Positions 12,776-26,095 of a DNA stretch of 64,000 nucleotides are shown here, piece by piece. Positions within the stretch are counted from its first letter, which is position 1. The number at the start of each line of letters is the position of its first letter. The notes under the pieces were generated by a model. That model saw only the letters and a list, made by a program, of their open reading frames with translations. It had not been told where the DNA came from and did not search any database. Origin of the DNA: Neodontobutis hainanensis. Taxonomy: Eukaryota; Chordata; Actinopteri; Gobiiformes; Odontobutidae. The translations under genes and the position numbers were made by a program. Where the stretch lies: the NCBI GenBank assembly GCA_024349245.1, contig JALDNG010000004.1:1294001-1358000 (forward strand), given 5' to 3'.

Positions 12776-15504
12776 GATATTATATATAAAAGATAATACA
12801 TACATATCACAGTTTTGAATGCTTTGATCGTTACTTTGTTCTTTGTTCAGCTGCTACTTACCTGGAAAATGTTTAAAGATGTCTGCTTTTAAAAACACCG
12901 CAGGATTAAAAGTGTGTTCTTTCTTGTTTGACTGTCTTTAGTTAAATTTCCCATCCTGAAAATTTTAATGTCCACGTATCAATTCAATTTGAGCAATGTA
13001 TCTGTTTGTAATAGAAATATTAATTTAGTCACATTCTCCTATGCACAACCATTGTCAACGACTGAACAAAAGGCATCAGAAAAAAAGGGTCTATTCCAGC
13101 ATTGGATACGTTCACTTCAAAAAACACTCAAAGTGCAAAGTGAAATGGACATAAATACTTTTCATGTAGATTAAAAGTCTACATACTTCATAGAAGGAGT
13201 AGTAATACATATTTAATTTGACAAAATAACGTGGTTGTTTTCTGTTTTAGGTTGATTTTTGGTGTCACTTTTTTTCAGCTCGGTAAAAGCAGTGAGGTCA
13301 TTAGTTAATACGGTCGTTATTAATGCTGTTGTTTGAACAATGCAACCTGCAAAACAGTTTCTAATAAACACAATGAACCAAAACCAAGAACACTTTATTA
13401 TCCTGCTTGTTAACAGCATGGTAATAAGATAATAAATAGGTAAGACTACATTTATTGTGGTTTGTTTGCATTTTTTTTCCACTCACTTTGTTCTACGTTG
13501 CCTTCATTAAAGGAAACATCTTGAGTCCATTCTAAAAGTTAGGTCCAGTAATGAGAATGTAGTAGTAGTTATTAGTTTATTCCGGTCACTTAAATAACAA
13601 ACTAATTAGGCCTTTGCAGATCCAATCCTGTGAAAAAACACAGAACCTGTTTACAAGGTCTTACAGAATGAACATGTATTCTCAATACATGTTTACATGT
13701 ACATTCTCACATTCGATACATCCTCATGTCCCTGAGTCCTTTCTGATCCATTCTTGTAAAGTCTGTGATAATTGGCACTGAAAAGAGGAAAGGTGTGAAA
13801 TGCCCGAGATCACTGAGGTGTTGACATGAATAGACCTTTTCTTTTGTTGAATTAACGTGTGGTCGGTGGGAAGCAGCTTGAATGTGAAAGAGGACTTAGT
13901 TTAGGAAAGTAAATATCTCAGTTGTGAGTGAATTTTCTCTGAGAACAGCCTTCCAGATGTGAAGGCACGTGTTTGTTCAGGGACAACATCGATCGACCTG
14001 GGAAAAAAAAGGCTGAGAACGTGTTGAGCTGAGGACAGAGGCACAAAATAAAGATGACTCACCGACTAAAGAAGAAAGTACTGTAAAAAGCCAAAGCAGC
14101 TGTGTGTAGAAAGTTTATTTACGGCATTACAAACAAGTTTTACTAAAAAAGATGAAATTCAATTTGGGCTTTAGATTGTGTTGTAATGGATCTGACTTAA
14201 GGCTGTTCAAAATAAAAGACTACAGCTGTGTCTGAAACCACTTCCTATAGAGCTGCACTTTATAGAAGACAGTTTTTCTGTCGTCATTAGTCACTCTGAC
14301 GTACAAGTAAGAAAAGGGACTTCTGTAATGAACTATTATAAGTGCTATAAGTATTAGATTCTTTATTGAAAAAACAAAAAAAGATGCAGAAAACTAAACA
14401 CAATCAGTAAATTGATATTAAGAACGATGTATAAATGATGTGTAAAGTCAATCATGTTATCTTCCCTTAGCTTGTACAGACAGTTTTATTCTGTTATATT
14501 TTATTTATGGGCCTCTTACTACCTTTTTCCTTCAGAAAATCAAGGTTTGAGAAAAACAACATACTAAAGGAACGTCCAAAACTCAGAATGTGTCTCAGTG
14601 CCAATGCTTTCAACAGGAAGTGATTTTTTTAACCAGTATATTATTTGAAGACAGAATATAGAATACTATAATATCAATTTATTGGATTTGTGTGATCCTT
14701 CCTGGTCTTTGACAAAGAAGAATTAGGTTTTATTTATTCTCCTTCACCCAAACTTAGATAAATCATAGGAGTTACATTGGTCATATATTTATTGTAATAG
14801 CATCACTGTTTCCTGGTGTTTCCTCCAATGTATCATTCACTAAAGCCTTTTTCCAGGCCCTAAAAATCTCATGACTCAGAAAGTGTGGCCTTTACTACAA
14901 AAACACATAGCACCATTAACTAATTAATGGGACTTGCTAATTTGGGCCGAGTGACCCCAAAGGTCAATGGGAAATGGGTTTTGTCTTACACTAAATCGCA
15001 TAAAACTCCCAGACCAATCCACTTAATAGTAATCAATAACATTTTACTTTTCGATGTGAGGATTATTCATGCATTTGCTCTTATAAAGATTAGACCAGAT
15101 AAGCAAACAAAACACTTTTTTATTAGAATTTCTTTGAGGCACAGTGTCAGCAACAAATGGAAAGATGGTTAAACATTCGGGCCTGTTCCCATCACAGAGA
15201 GTCATTAGCAGATGTCTGTGGTCACATAAGCATTTTTTTTATGAAGAGGAACCGCGTTAACAGCTTTTAAAATGCAGTTTGAAGGAGAGTCTCAGATTTC
15301 ATATGATCCTGTCAAACGCTGCAGTAAACATTTGCTTTGAGAGCGGTCGGTGACGCGTCGTTGGGAGTTATAGAGCCCTCACTGTGCCGGGGATTTTCAG
15401 AGAAAGGTTCTTACCTCGGCTAAATAGCATCACTGTTAAAGACCGGCCCATCATTGGTGACTTTTTTAATCTAAGTCTGACCCCATTCTGTCTCTCACTC
15501 TCTA

Positions 15505-16115
15505 AAGCAGACCAAAGTCCGGCTCAGGGGCCAATCATTGCACATGGTGGGATTTTATGCGGCCCTCAGTTTCAGAGATTAAATGTATTGATTACAGACA
15601 AACAGGTTCGAATCCAACCAAAAGTTGTTTAAAACCAACTAAAACACATTCAAATCCGACTTAAATGTATTCAAATTGAACTAAAACCTGTTCAGTTCCA
15701 ACTAAAACCTTTTTAATTCTTATAACCCTTATAACTACAGCCACACATGTCAACATTACCTGCATCAAATATAATTCTTCTAATGTGAAACAAACCAAAA
15801 CTATTAAGATTTTATTATGAAATGTTCAGGCGGAGTCTCTATTATAAAGAATAGGGCAGAATTTGGCACATTTTGGCACCACCTGTTTTTGTTTGCTGCT
15901 GTTTGGTCTGTGTTTGGAGTAAATGTAAATGGCTCTTAGCTGATCAATTTGATGTGCGTCTTTGCCATATTAGGCTTGGGCTGTGTAGTGAGCATGCTGG
16001 TTGTTTGTGACAAGCCCCCAATTGGGGCTAAAACTTGTTAAAATAATATTAAAATCCATTCAAATCCGACTAAAATCTGTTCAATTCCAACTAAATCATT
16101 TTCAAATCCAAGAAA
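15505..16115 (+). repeat. Dispersed repeat family 3, containing minisatellite-like motifs
   Basis: Starts with GGGGCCAATCATTGCACATG and GGTGGGATTTTATGCGGCCC, then two clusters (15610-15710, 16020-16110) of the minisatellite motif in reverse orientation (AACTAAAACCTGTTCA, CATTCAAATCCGACT). The same head and motif are found inverted at 25915-26095. Confidence 0.6.
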
Positions 16116-19100
16116 AAGCAGAAAAGCAAAAGTGACTATGGGCCCTCTCATGTCTCTTTGCTAATAGTAAGGACGCCTCTGCTCTGATAAATCATGAACA
16201 GAAGTGTTGACTATAGACGGTAACTGGTGTATGTGGCTGATGTGCAGCTCAGTGGAGGAGGTCAGTAGTGCTGCTGTAGTGAGTCTGTAAACGTCTGTTG
16301 AAGCAGAGGTTACACTCGGTCTGGCTCCTGGCAGATTTATGCCCGCTCCGACCGCAGGGGCCTCCACCTGCACAAACACAGCCCTGACTGTTGTCCATTG
16401 TGTTCAGAAGAGCAACAGCAGCTCCCAGACCTGCACTGGACTCATGACAAAAGCCCTGGAGATGGAACAGGGACAGAGAACGTTTCACTCTCAAAGGCTA
16501 GAAAAATTGTCTCTATTAAACACTTTCCACAAAATATTATCTCCATTAAAGCTGGGAAAGTTAACTTTAGTCTCAATATTGCAAAAATGTACCTCATTAC
16601 TAATGCTTTCCACTTTTTTGAAAGCAGAACTCTGATGTAACCAGAAAGGTTTTGTCATCAACACACAATGTCTAATGTCTTGGGCAATATTAATGTATTT
16701 AGACTACTTTCTAATGTTGTAGTAAAGACAGCATTGAGATGAACTCAGAGCGGATCAAGACAGGTCTAGACCAAAACCAGTTGGACAGGAATAGACTCCA
16801 GACTCCAGATAGAAGGTGTTTGGTGAAGAGAGTTAGAGCACATGTTTTAATTGAACAGAAAATAATTGAGGTTTTCCTCTAAACCCTAATAACAGACAAA
16901 TACCACTGACCATGACAAAGACAATGACTAGACCGTAAAAAATAATCTTAAAACCAGTGTCAAGACCAAGTACATCATAACTACTTCCATTTTGTCCATA
17001 ACAAGATGAACAGGTGCAAAATTATACGTTTCCAATTTTCAGTAAAAAACATAAAAAAAGTGTAGGACCTTCACCAACATCCATTTCTAGCAGATTTATT
17101 TTGTAACTTGACAGTCAATTCAAATGGACAAATACTGATTTTGTTGGGGGGGTGGCAAAGGAGGTCCCTCCCAGAAGCAGCACCCAGTGTTTCTACATTT
17201 GTCATGAATCCATATAATTATTAAACTAAACATCTCCATCCTCCAGTCTGCGTTTAAATCTCGCCGTGAGTCCATCGTGTGATGTCGGAGCTGCGATTGT
17301 CGGGAAACGAGACGCCTCAGCTGCTTCAGATTACTTCCGTCACTTGGTCGCTGGGCTCATGCTCTTGCACACTGTAAAAACTGACTTTAGTCCAGATGCT
17401 CGCAGGGGTCTTGGAGGTGTTAAAAAGGTCACAGTGAGAAGCCGGGCCCTTGACACGGGACATGGGGGCCTTAGACTTGGTGTCTGTGTTACTGGGACTT
17501 GACCGGGGGTGGGGTTGGGTGTTAGGAGCCTGGAGTCATTGGGATTGACCTAAAAACAGATACATTAAGCACCTGTTGTGTTTGAAAAGTGTTGGATAAA
17601 AATGTAGTAACACTCAATAAATGTGTTAAGAATGTGCAGGAAATTACAATACATTACACTGTTTTCCAAGAAAAAACAAGGTCAATATTAAAAGATATTA
17701 CGGTAAATATTATTCTTACTCCAAAAAATGTTCCTTTGGTCTTCTGTGAGTTAACTTTGTTTTCTTATAATCAGACGAATGTTTGTACGTGTTTACCTTG
17801 TTTGGACTATTAAACGTCCTAAGGTATTTCTCAGAAGAGTGCACGTGATGTTACTATGAGTGTCTTGATTTTTACAGGTTTTAAAATCTTACCTGAAACA
17901 GTAGTCCGCCCCCCTCGTCCCGGTTCATCGTCCTCAAAGGCTGGTTTCCGGATCTCAATTGCCTCCTTAATCGACCTGTGGTGCACCTCATCTCTTCTAA
18001 TAATAATCCTGGTTTTGTCCCAGTCCATTAGATGGTTTTGTCTCTTGCAGTCGTAGAAGTTTAAGGTCAGCTCTAAACTTCAGGTTGGTGTCGTCTCTGT
18101 ATTTCGCTGTTGAGTAAATTTTTATTTTTTTTAAATGAAAGAAAAGGGGTAAGGAGTGGTGCTGAGACCTGGATGGAAGAAAAGAAAATTGGGTTGTGCA
18201 GCTTTAACTAAAAGAAACGCCTGTATAGACTTCTGTAAGTTGAATTGTGTAAAGCCTCCTTTACAGTCAGTCCTTTCACTTTCACAGACTTTCACACTCA
18301 ATAAGACATTAGCACCCGCCGCTCTGAGTGGCAAACGGACCAGGAATTGTGGGTGACAGTGGCCGTGATGTCAGGGAGCCAGTTACCCGAGCGTTTTGAG
18401 AGTGTGAGGACTGTTGTTGATTGTTCGAGCAGGCGACGCCACGGCGGCCCACTTGGAAACTCGCTAGAGGGCGTGTGAGATAAGTGGGGTGTCGATGTCA
18501 GACTGATGGCTCTATCGGCCGCCAAGAATTTGTCAAGATCGTCGCCTAAAACAGGAACATGGAGCAGCAACGAGGGCTGCCATTTCAGTGTCACACACAG
18601 CTGTCTAATCGTTTATCCGAGTCTGCAGTGAGGGCAGAGTCTCCGAGTTCCTGTTCCAGTCGAATATTTAAAGTACTAAAAGTAATACAAAAGAGAGTTG
18701 TAATGTATATTTGGATTTATGTAACAACTGCCTATATATGTGTTCTAATGAGAGACAGTACCAAGCTTTAAAAGTTATTTGTCAAGCCAGGTGTGATTCT
18801 TGTTTGGGAAAGGTTTAGCTTCCTTGTTTTATGTCCAGAAACATTTGAGGCTGTATTTATTTAAACAATTTTCAGACTCCCGGCAAAATACAAGACAAGA
18901 CATTTATTTTTGTATAGGCCAATATTACAACAATAGCCATCTATAAGAAAACCCCCCCAAAAAGTTGCATAGTGTTGCTTTAAATGCTTTACACTAAAAG
19001 CATGAGCGTAGAAACCATAACAACAAAAGTTGTTTTTTAGTATTTCTCAGCCTGATAAAAGTATTTTTAACCTGTTTGAGAAAGTAAAAGCTAGATTGTC

Positions 19101-20884
19101 CCCCTCCCTTTTCAAATGGTTCCTATACACTTGGTTAAAACAAATCCGTAATAATATTTAATTACTGGTGTCGTGGTACTTTTGAGACCAGTTTTTAATA
19201 GATTTGGTTTAGTCTCGAACTTATCAGACCAATGGTCACATATGGTTAATTTTATCTTTACCATTCTTTTGACTGAATGAAAACGTCAATGGTTATATTT
19301 AATCCTAATTTAAAGCATCTTTAAACTCTACTCTCAGTCTGGAGCCTGTGCTACTGTGGGTGTAGGTTTAGACGAGATGTCTCAACATGTTGGCCCTGTA
19401 GTAAATGACCAAAAAAAAAAAATTTAAAAGTTTATTAAATAAGAATGTTTGGCACGTACTGGCAGGTTTTGTGATAAGTTTAGAAGTTTAACACTTTTGA
19501 ACTAAAAATGGAGTAAAAGAGTGTTTATCAAAATACACAAATAACAGCATAAAAATAAAGTTGTAAATGTGTAAATTATAAGCTGAATTGAATTGATTGA
19601 TTGATGTGAAGCTAATGTACATAATCTTAAATATTTTGTCAGACTCTCATCAAACTGTGGTTCCAAAAATAATCTGCACTGATTGATTCAATAGTTCATT
19701 TCATTGTTTCTCACAGTGACATAATATTTCACTAAGTGCAGCTGCTAATAATAAACACACTTAAAAAAAAAACACAATCAAGTGATTTATTTTAAAACGG
19801 GGGAAAAAAAACATTGCGTCTAAAATCAGGAGGATGATTTAACTCGGCTACTTTTGTCAAACAACTTATTAAGAAACACCCTTCTCCACAGATTTGTATC
19901 GTGTTGGTCGTGCATCGCTCGACATCTGCTGCCGAACACGTTCCCTTCACACTTTGCCCTTTGCTCCGACAGACCCAGACATATCCGTCTAAAACCGGCT
20001 CAGGTCCAAATAAATCGATCACGTCTCTCTCGCCCTCACTCCGCTTCTGCTTCAACCTGTTTTCTCAAGCGACACCAGACCTGGGTTTGGAGCTTCGGTT
20101 TCTGATGGATTGGCCTGAACGCATCTGCAGTTTTCGTATTTGTGCGTCGTAAGCTGATCTCCTGTGGTTGTGTCGCCCCGGGCCTTGGGTTACCGGGGGC
20201 TTGGGGGTAGATGCCAGAGGGTGAGGGGTCTTACACATGCAGTGTGCGGATGGTCAGGTGGAGAAAGGGGCCACTAATTTAGAGCCGTCCGGCATCTATT
20301 CCCGTCCTGTTCAGATTGCATTTCTGCGCACTGTCAGGCTCACACTCATCTGTCAATGTATCGATGCTGTGTTTACGATTCTCTTCTTAACACAACTTGT
20401 TTTGGATGAACCCAGGAGCAGCCGGTCGAGACGTTTGGCCTTGTTCCCCATAAACACGGAGGCGCCCAGAGCATGGTGTGCACTTTTACTTTTACTGCAA
20501 GCATTTCGCAGAATTGAATGTCTTTACTTACAACACTAGGAAATATAACATTAGCCAAGATTACTGTCAGAATCTTTGTCACCAATGATGCAGCAAGCTA
20601 GTTCATTTTCTTTAAAGAGAAAAATAAATAAAGACAATAAATTATAATATCCTACACCTAATTTAACATATGTAGAATTTTAAGAGGCACATTACATTTT
20701 GTACCATGTTCTTTATCAATAAATGTTGTACCACTTTTGTTTCTTTGTGTCTGCAGTTAGTATTAGTTAGTCTCTAATCCATCAGTACAAATCACTTTTG
20801 TTTTGATAAAGACACCAGACAATTCTAACAGTGGTTTGTTTAGTTTTATGAATGAAATTCCACGTCACACTCTTTCTTTAGGGC
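16116..20884. other. No gene recognised
   Basis: Contains the family 1 end at 18900. Locally CpG-richer stretches at 17260-17500, 18340-18600 and 19860-20300 have overlapping short frames on both strands with no family resemblance; they may be regulatory or decayed sequence. Confidence 0.65.
18900..18985 (-). repeat. Dispersed repeat family 1, end fragment
   Basis: On the minus strand it begins TTAAAGCAACACTATGCAAC, close to the start of the copy at 2808. Only the end of the element is recognisable. Confidence 0.4.
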
Positions 20885-20945
20885 ATGTGAACAGCTATGG
20901 TAGCCCTGCAGGGTCATGCTGTTGTCCATGAACAAATTTATCGTA
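20885..20945 (+). repeat. Dispersed repeat family 4 core, copy 2
   Basis: TATGGTAGCCCTGCAGGGTC, ATGCTGTTGTCCATGAACAA; nearly the same as the copy at 1075. A weaker third copy lies near 31213 (GGTGGCCCTGCAGGGACAG). Confidence 0.45.
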
Positions 20946-21031
20946 GATCGTGAATTTACTCTAATCTAAAACTTCTCCTTCAACAGTGCTCATTTTGTCC
21001 TTTGTGCAATCATTGAAACAGGAAATAAGTG

Positions 21032-21245
21032 CCTTTCGGCTTAACCCCATCCGGGGATTGTCACAGTGAAGTAGTGCACATAAGTAGCTTGTTTTTTTAC
21101 CGGAAGCCCTTCCTATAACCCTCTCCTTTTACCTGGGCTTGGGTCCGGCACAGACTGAGTCCATGGCTGGAGTTGCTCTCCAGGGGATTCAAACCCCAAA
21201 CTCCCACACTAACAGGAAGGTGCACAAGCCTCTTCACCACAGAGG
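21032..21245 (+). mobile_element. Fish SINE-like repeat (CCATCCGGGG / GCCCTTCCT type)
   Basis: Contains CCCCATCCGGGGATTGTCAC, TTTTTACCGGAAGCCCTTCC, TAACCCTCTCC, TGGGCTTGGGTCCGGCACAG and a tRNA-like GGATTCAAACCCC. This arrangement is a widespread teleost SINE-like repeat. The specific family name is not verified. Confidence 0.72.
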
Positions 21246-22519
21246 AGCACAAATGGAATGAAGTAATGAACTAATATGTCTCTTTCCACCTGCTTTTCTA
21301 GAGCTTTGATGGTCTATTTTTTCAAAATATACAAATGCTAAGAGTATTATTGAGACCATTGATTAATATTGAAAATAGATTTGACAAAAATATACTCTAA
21401 ACTCAATACTACTTCATTTTAGACTTTGCACATTTAAATTTTTAACTTGTGCACGTATGAGTAAATTCTAACCATTTTTTTTTTAATTATAATAATTTAA
21501 AAAACACACTCACAGAAAGGCCACACCCCTTCAGTTTATAAGTAGGACTTCTCTTTTGTGACACAGATACAAGCTCTACTAGAAACTTGCATGATTAAAC
21601 AAATTAAACACAATAAACTGCTTTATTTTATCAGGACAGATTCAGACAGGAATCAAAGACTTCCGTATGACCCCCATTTATCAAAAAACATTCAGATTCA
21701 ATGAGCCCAGGCCTTGCTCTGTAGCGCCCACTGCTGAAAACCAAACCGTGTTGTGTCAGACACACACACAGATGTGAAGTTTAAAGAATGGCGATATTAA
21801 AAATCATTGTCCTCATTAAACCCAGTTATTTATGTCAGAGTAAACCCCCGAACAGCGCCGCGGCCGGTCAGATCCCATCTCCCTGGCGGTGCTCGTGAAT
21901 TGTCGTGTAAATAGCAGCAGCTGTCGAGTCGGGACTGACTGATGTCCTGGCTGAGGATGCTCCCGGATCACAATAAAACTGTCACAGACATTTTATCATC
22001 CGCATTCCCCCGCTCAGGACATTTCCACACGTCTTAAATTTCCACGAGACGAGCAGCGAGATGGACACATGCTCGAGCTTTTCCGTCAGGCCTGGACCCA
22101 ACACACTAGACTTTCATTATCTCTATTAATGACAAGACGTCCCGCTTCAGACAACACAAGCAGACACTTTGAAACAAGAGCTAACTCTCTGTCTAATGAC
22201 CATAGTTGGAAAATGGACAGACAGATTCCTTGTTTTAATGTGAATGGATATGTATGGTCTGTCCTAAAAGGTACTGCATCTTAAGTCTATTGACCTAGTT
22301 CAAATGGGATGGGACAATTTAGGATGTGTTGGGGAATTTTGAGCTGCCCTCAGAGAGAGTCAGGCTGGAGACTTTCTGGATGTATTTACCATTAATACAC
22401 GACCTGCTATATCATTTTACTATTATAATAACACCTAAGAGGCCAGTGACACTAGAACTAGTATTAGTATAATTCATAATTTAAATACTTTTTAAACAGA
22501 CCTGATGCCTGATTTATTT

Positions 22520-22700
22520 TTCTTAGTTGAAACACCAAATAGTAGCCTACATTGTAAAAGTAGTCATTTGTGAAAAAACAGGCTTTATGATGCCATCTAC
22601 TGAGGATTTTAATAGATGAGACTTTTAAGGCCGGGTTGGGGGGCTTTGGACAAAAACACACTTCCATTGGTCAACACCAGCTTCTTATTACATGTTCCAG
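22520..22700 (-). repeat. Dispersed repeat family 2, minus copy
   Basis: On the minus strand it has CCAATGGAAG, GGCATCATAAAGCCTGTTTT and CTACTATTTGGTGTTT. The same three blocks in the same order are found on the plus strand at 28300-28530. Confidence 0.55.
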
Positions 22701-24857
22701 GAAGTTTAATAGCTGCTGATAAAGTGTATTTTTATTGCTTTTAGCACATCAAAACAGCACAAAAAAGAAAAGCATCAACAGAGAAAATGGAGGAAACATA
22801 TACGGCCAATTCAATCACATAATGTTTAATGAGGAGGAGATATATAATGTCTTTTATGTCCTTTTAAACTTCACTTGTGATGTGAAACCAGACAAATGGA
22901 TAATCTGAGGAGGCTCATCTATGTAAACACTCCTAATGTGCGCGTTTCCTCTCAGTGTGACACGACATTAGCTCTGATATCACAGCTCCGTACAGTGCTG
23001 GGACGTCCTGGGTGGGCGAGTCCGGCCACAGTTAAATGGGATAATCTCCACGACAGACTCAGCTCTTTGTTCCTCTTCAAAAGGATGTTTGAAGGAAATA
23101 TCCACCTCAGGTTTTATGGCCGGGGTTAACCCAACAGACAGAGACATGTCCGTCACAAGTGTCCGGAGTTCTTTAAAGACAATCTGAGCCGGATACTTGT
23201 CTCACTTTGGTTTTCTAGAGGTTTTCTGTTCACTGCTTTGATGTTTTTATGACTCAGGCTGTGCTCAGACAGGAGTTTCATACAGGATTTTTTACAGATT
23301 GCTTTATTAAATTAAAAGAGCAGGCATGTCTCTGTATTGTCTTAGGTTTGTACACAATACAAAAATAATAAAAGAATGCAAATCACAAACTTTTATAGAT
23401 GTAAGAGATAAGGGAGTAAATTTGTACTTTGGGTAAAGTAGCATTACATTAAAATTTTTTTAGATTGGTATAATGTCTTGATTTAATAGCAATTGTAAAA
23501 AATAAATAAATTATTAAAAAAATATATATATTTTTTTTACAAATTTTACCATTTATTATACACCATTACTTAAACTTTTTTTTCAAGATGTCCCAGATGA
23601 CTGAGAACCTTCACAGACATTCATTATACACTTTAGATTTTTATTTTATTTTGTCATTTTCATTTTTTTCAATAATTTTTTACTTTTAGCAAATTTAAAA
23701 AATTTGTAACACTTTGCACTGACATTTATTTTCTTAAATTTGTCTTACAAATTTGAGCATTTTAACAAATATCCCATTTTTAAACATACATATTCTTAAT
23801 TATTTCTTTATTATGCCGATGGTGAAACTCATAGTCGGCAGCCACACCAAAGTGTGCCCAGCATGTTTTTGATGTTGGCGGGGGAAACTGGAGTACCTGA
23901 AGGAAACCCACCCAACCACTGGGATATATTCATAATCCAGTAGGAAAAGTATCTCCTCCTGATCAGCTGTGAACCACTGTATTGAGAAAGATTGGTCGTA
24001 GAGCACTGTAAAACTCTTCAAATCATGACAGTCAGGATTTCTCAGGTTTTGTCTTTAACTCATGGCTCTGTGTGATTCCCATCGATCCGCTTCAAAAGGT
24101 CACTCAGCCAAGGACAGGACAATAGACCAAAACAAACATGGACTGATCCTTTTACCCTTTGACCCTGCGTCCCACCCCCCAACATGACCTGACATAAGTT
24201 CAAAATGATAAGACAGAAAGATTAAATGGATAAATAATAAGTGCAGAGTTTATATTTTATTGCTGAGTAATAGTTTTTCAAGAAACAATAGAGGACAATG
24301 GCAAAAAGAGTTATTGGTGAGAAGTTTTTACTGGACACACTTAATCCCACTAGACTCTCACAACATGACTCAACAATAAAATGAAGAACGACAACAAAAG
24401 CAAAAATTAATTCAGAAAACACAACCAAATGTTTAAACAACTTAGTGAAAAAAACAATTACTGTAAAAACACAATGAAATATTCCAAAATACATGAGGTG
24501 CAAAATAAAATAAAATGAAGTTTTAGGTGTGTTCCAGATGAAGGAGTGGACGGGGAAAACGGGTTTCAGTTTGGACAGTTCAAGAGGCAGACCAGCGTGG
24601 TTCATGTCCAAAATACAGGTCGTGTGTGTTGCTCAATAAAACTACAGTTTATGAACGCACTTCTGCTTCAAAACCTGTATTCAACACATCACTGAATAGT
24701 TTCATGACACAGCTCATTAGACTATTTTAATTGTTGATTTAGATCTGAAAGCATTAGTTTGAAATAAGACGTGACTCATTAAGTTGATTTTTAATAATGT
24801 ATTCTACCAGTTGTAGGGATTTATTTGTGTAGAATAGATTCAAATTAATAAAAATGT

Positions 24858-24883
24858 AATAAAAAAAAAAAAAAAAAAAAAAA
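24858..24883. repeat. Poly(A) tract
   Basis: Run of about 24 A. No retroposon body is recognised before it. Similar tracts lie at 26924-26939, 28080-28096 and 28474-28494. Confidence 0.9.
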
Positions 24884-25789
24884 GGAGGAAAGGGGGCAGG
24901 GAAGTGTCAGCGCTTAGGTCCAATCAGCTCTCACTGCTCACAGGACACCATTTCCCATCATGCACTCAGACCTTGTAGTTTGTGCAAGCTTTCGTTTGTT
25001 GTTGTTTAAAAATTCTGTTTTTGACTTATTTTAAAATATTTTGTCACTTTAGGTTTTGTGTATTCGCTAAGTTGTTGTGGTTAATTTGTTTTTGTGTTCT
25101 AATAGTAATAGTAGATTCTATTTTTGTACAAATATGTATAAAAACTGAGGTTATGGCAGAAACAACACTCAATGTAAATTAAAGCTTCTGATTAAAAGCA
25201 GTGACGATGTTTTGTGCATCTTATTTGTTCTTTGTAAATGTGGAGTTACACAGATTATGTAATTATTCAATATTTAATTTACTGGTAATAAAATAAACAA
25301 AGAGAACAGAATAATTTCATTAATATTAATATATATATATATTTACCCACAAGTATCATGAACCCTCTCAACTCTTTTTGTAAAACTAGTCGCCTGTTGT
25401 TACAGGAACAATATTGCAGTGGCTGGGTACATAAAGTTTAAATATTATCACTTGACCTTTGACCAAAAACATGATGTGTCCGTCGTAAACACAGAAGAAA
25501 TGTAATTGGACACAGAAGGACCCCCCTCACACTTCCTCCCGCTTCAGTGCTCTGTCCGGTCTGTGTCGTCGATGTGGACACGCGGCACAAACACAATCCA
25601 GGCTGCAGCTACGAGCTACATGTTCCTCTGACACGCAGACAAATGTAGGAACAACATGGACAGGGATTAAGCAAAAATCCAACATGGAGATGATGGAGGC
25701 TGGGCAGGTGGGACACAACAATGAGCGCTTTCACAGATGGGTCAGCTATTTGTGTGGACACAGGCATGTAATGTGTGACCAGAATTTCT

Positions 25790-26095
25790 CAGCACCTAAA
25801 AAAGAAGGTAGTGGAATTTGCACCACAGGAATCTGATAGATATCAATATACTGACCCCAAAAGTGAGTCTCTGTAGATGTGAGGTGTCCAAATGTTGAGA
25901 GGAAAATTTCCATGGGCTGATTTGAACAGGTTTTAGTTGAATTTGAACATATTTTAGACAGGTTTGATCCTGTTTGTATAAAGCTGTTGGGGCCATAACC
26001 AACATATTTTATCCCAGAAGCTGAGAGCCGCATAAAATCCCACCATGTGCCATGATTGGCCCCCGGGCCGGCCTTCAGACATGTCTGCTTTAGAT
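25790..26095 (-). repeat. Dispersed repeat family 3, minus copy
   Basis: On the minus strand it has GGGGGCCAATCATGGCACAT, GGTGGGATTTTATGCGGC and then CAACTAAAACCTGTTCAAAT. Head and motif match the copy at 15505, which places the minisatellite monomer inside a dispersed repeat. Confidence 0.6.

Larger units (their letters stand above)
8346..15504. other. No gene recognised
   Basis: Unique-looking intergenic or intronic DNA. It contains only the weak candidate exon at 8737 and the repeat fragment at 12660. A GC-richer stretch at 10060-10340 looks non-repetitive but has no identifiable product. Confidence 0.7.

Noticed and set aside
24222..24611. 129-codon hydrophobic open frame, minus strand
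   Set aside because: Low-complexity Phe/Val/Leu-rich translation of AT-rich DNA; no recognisable domain.
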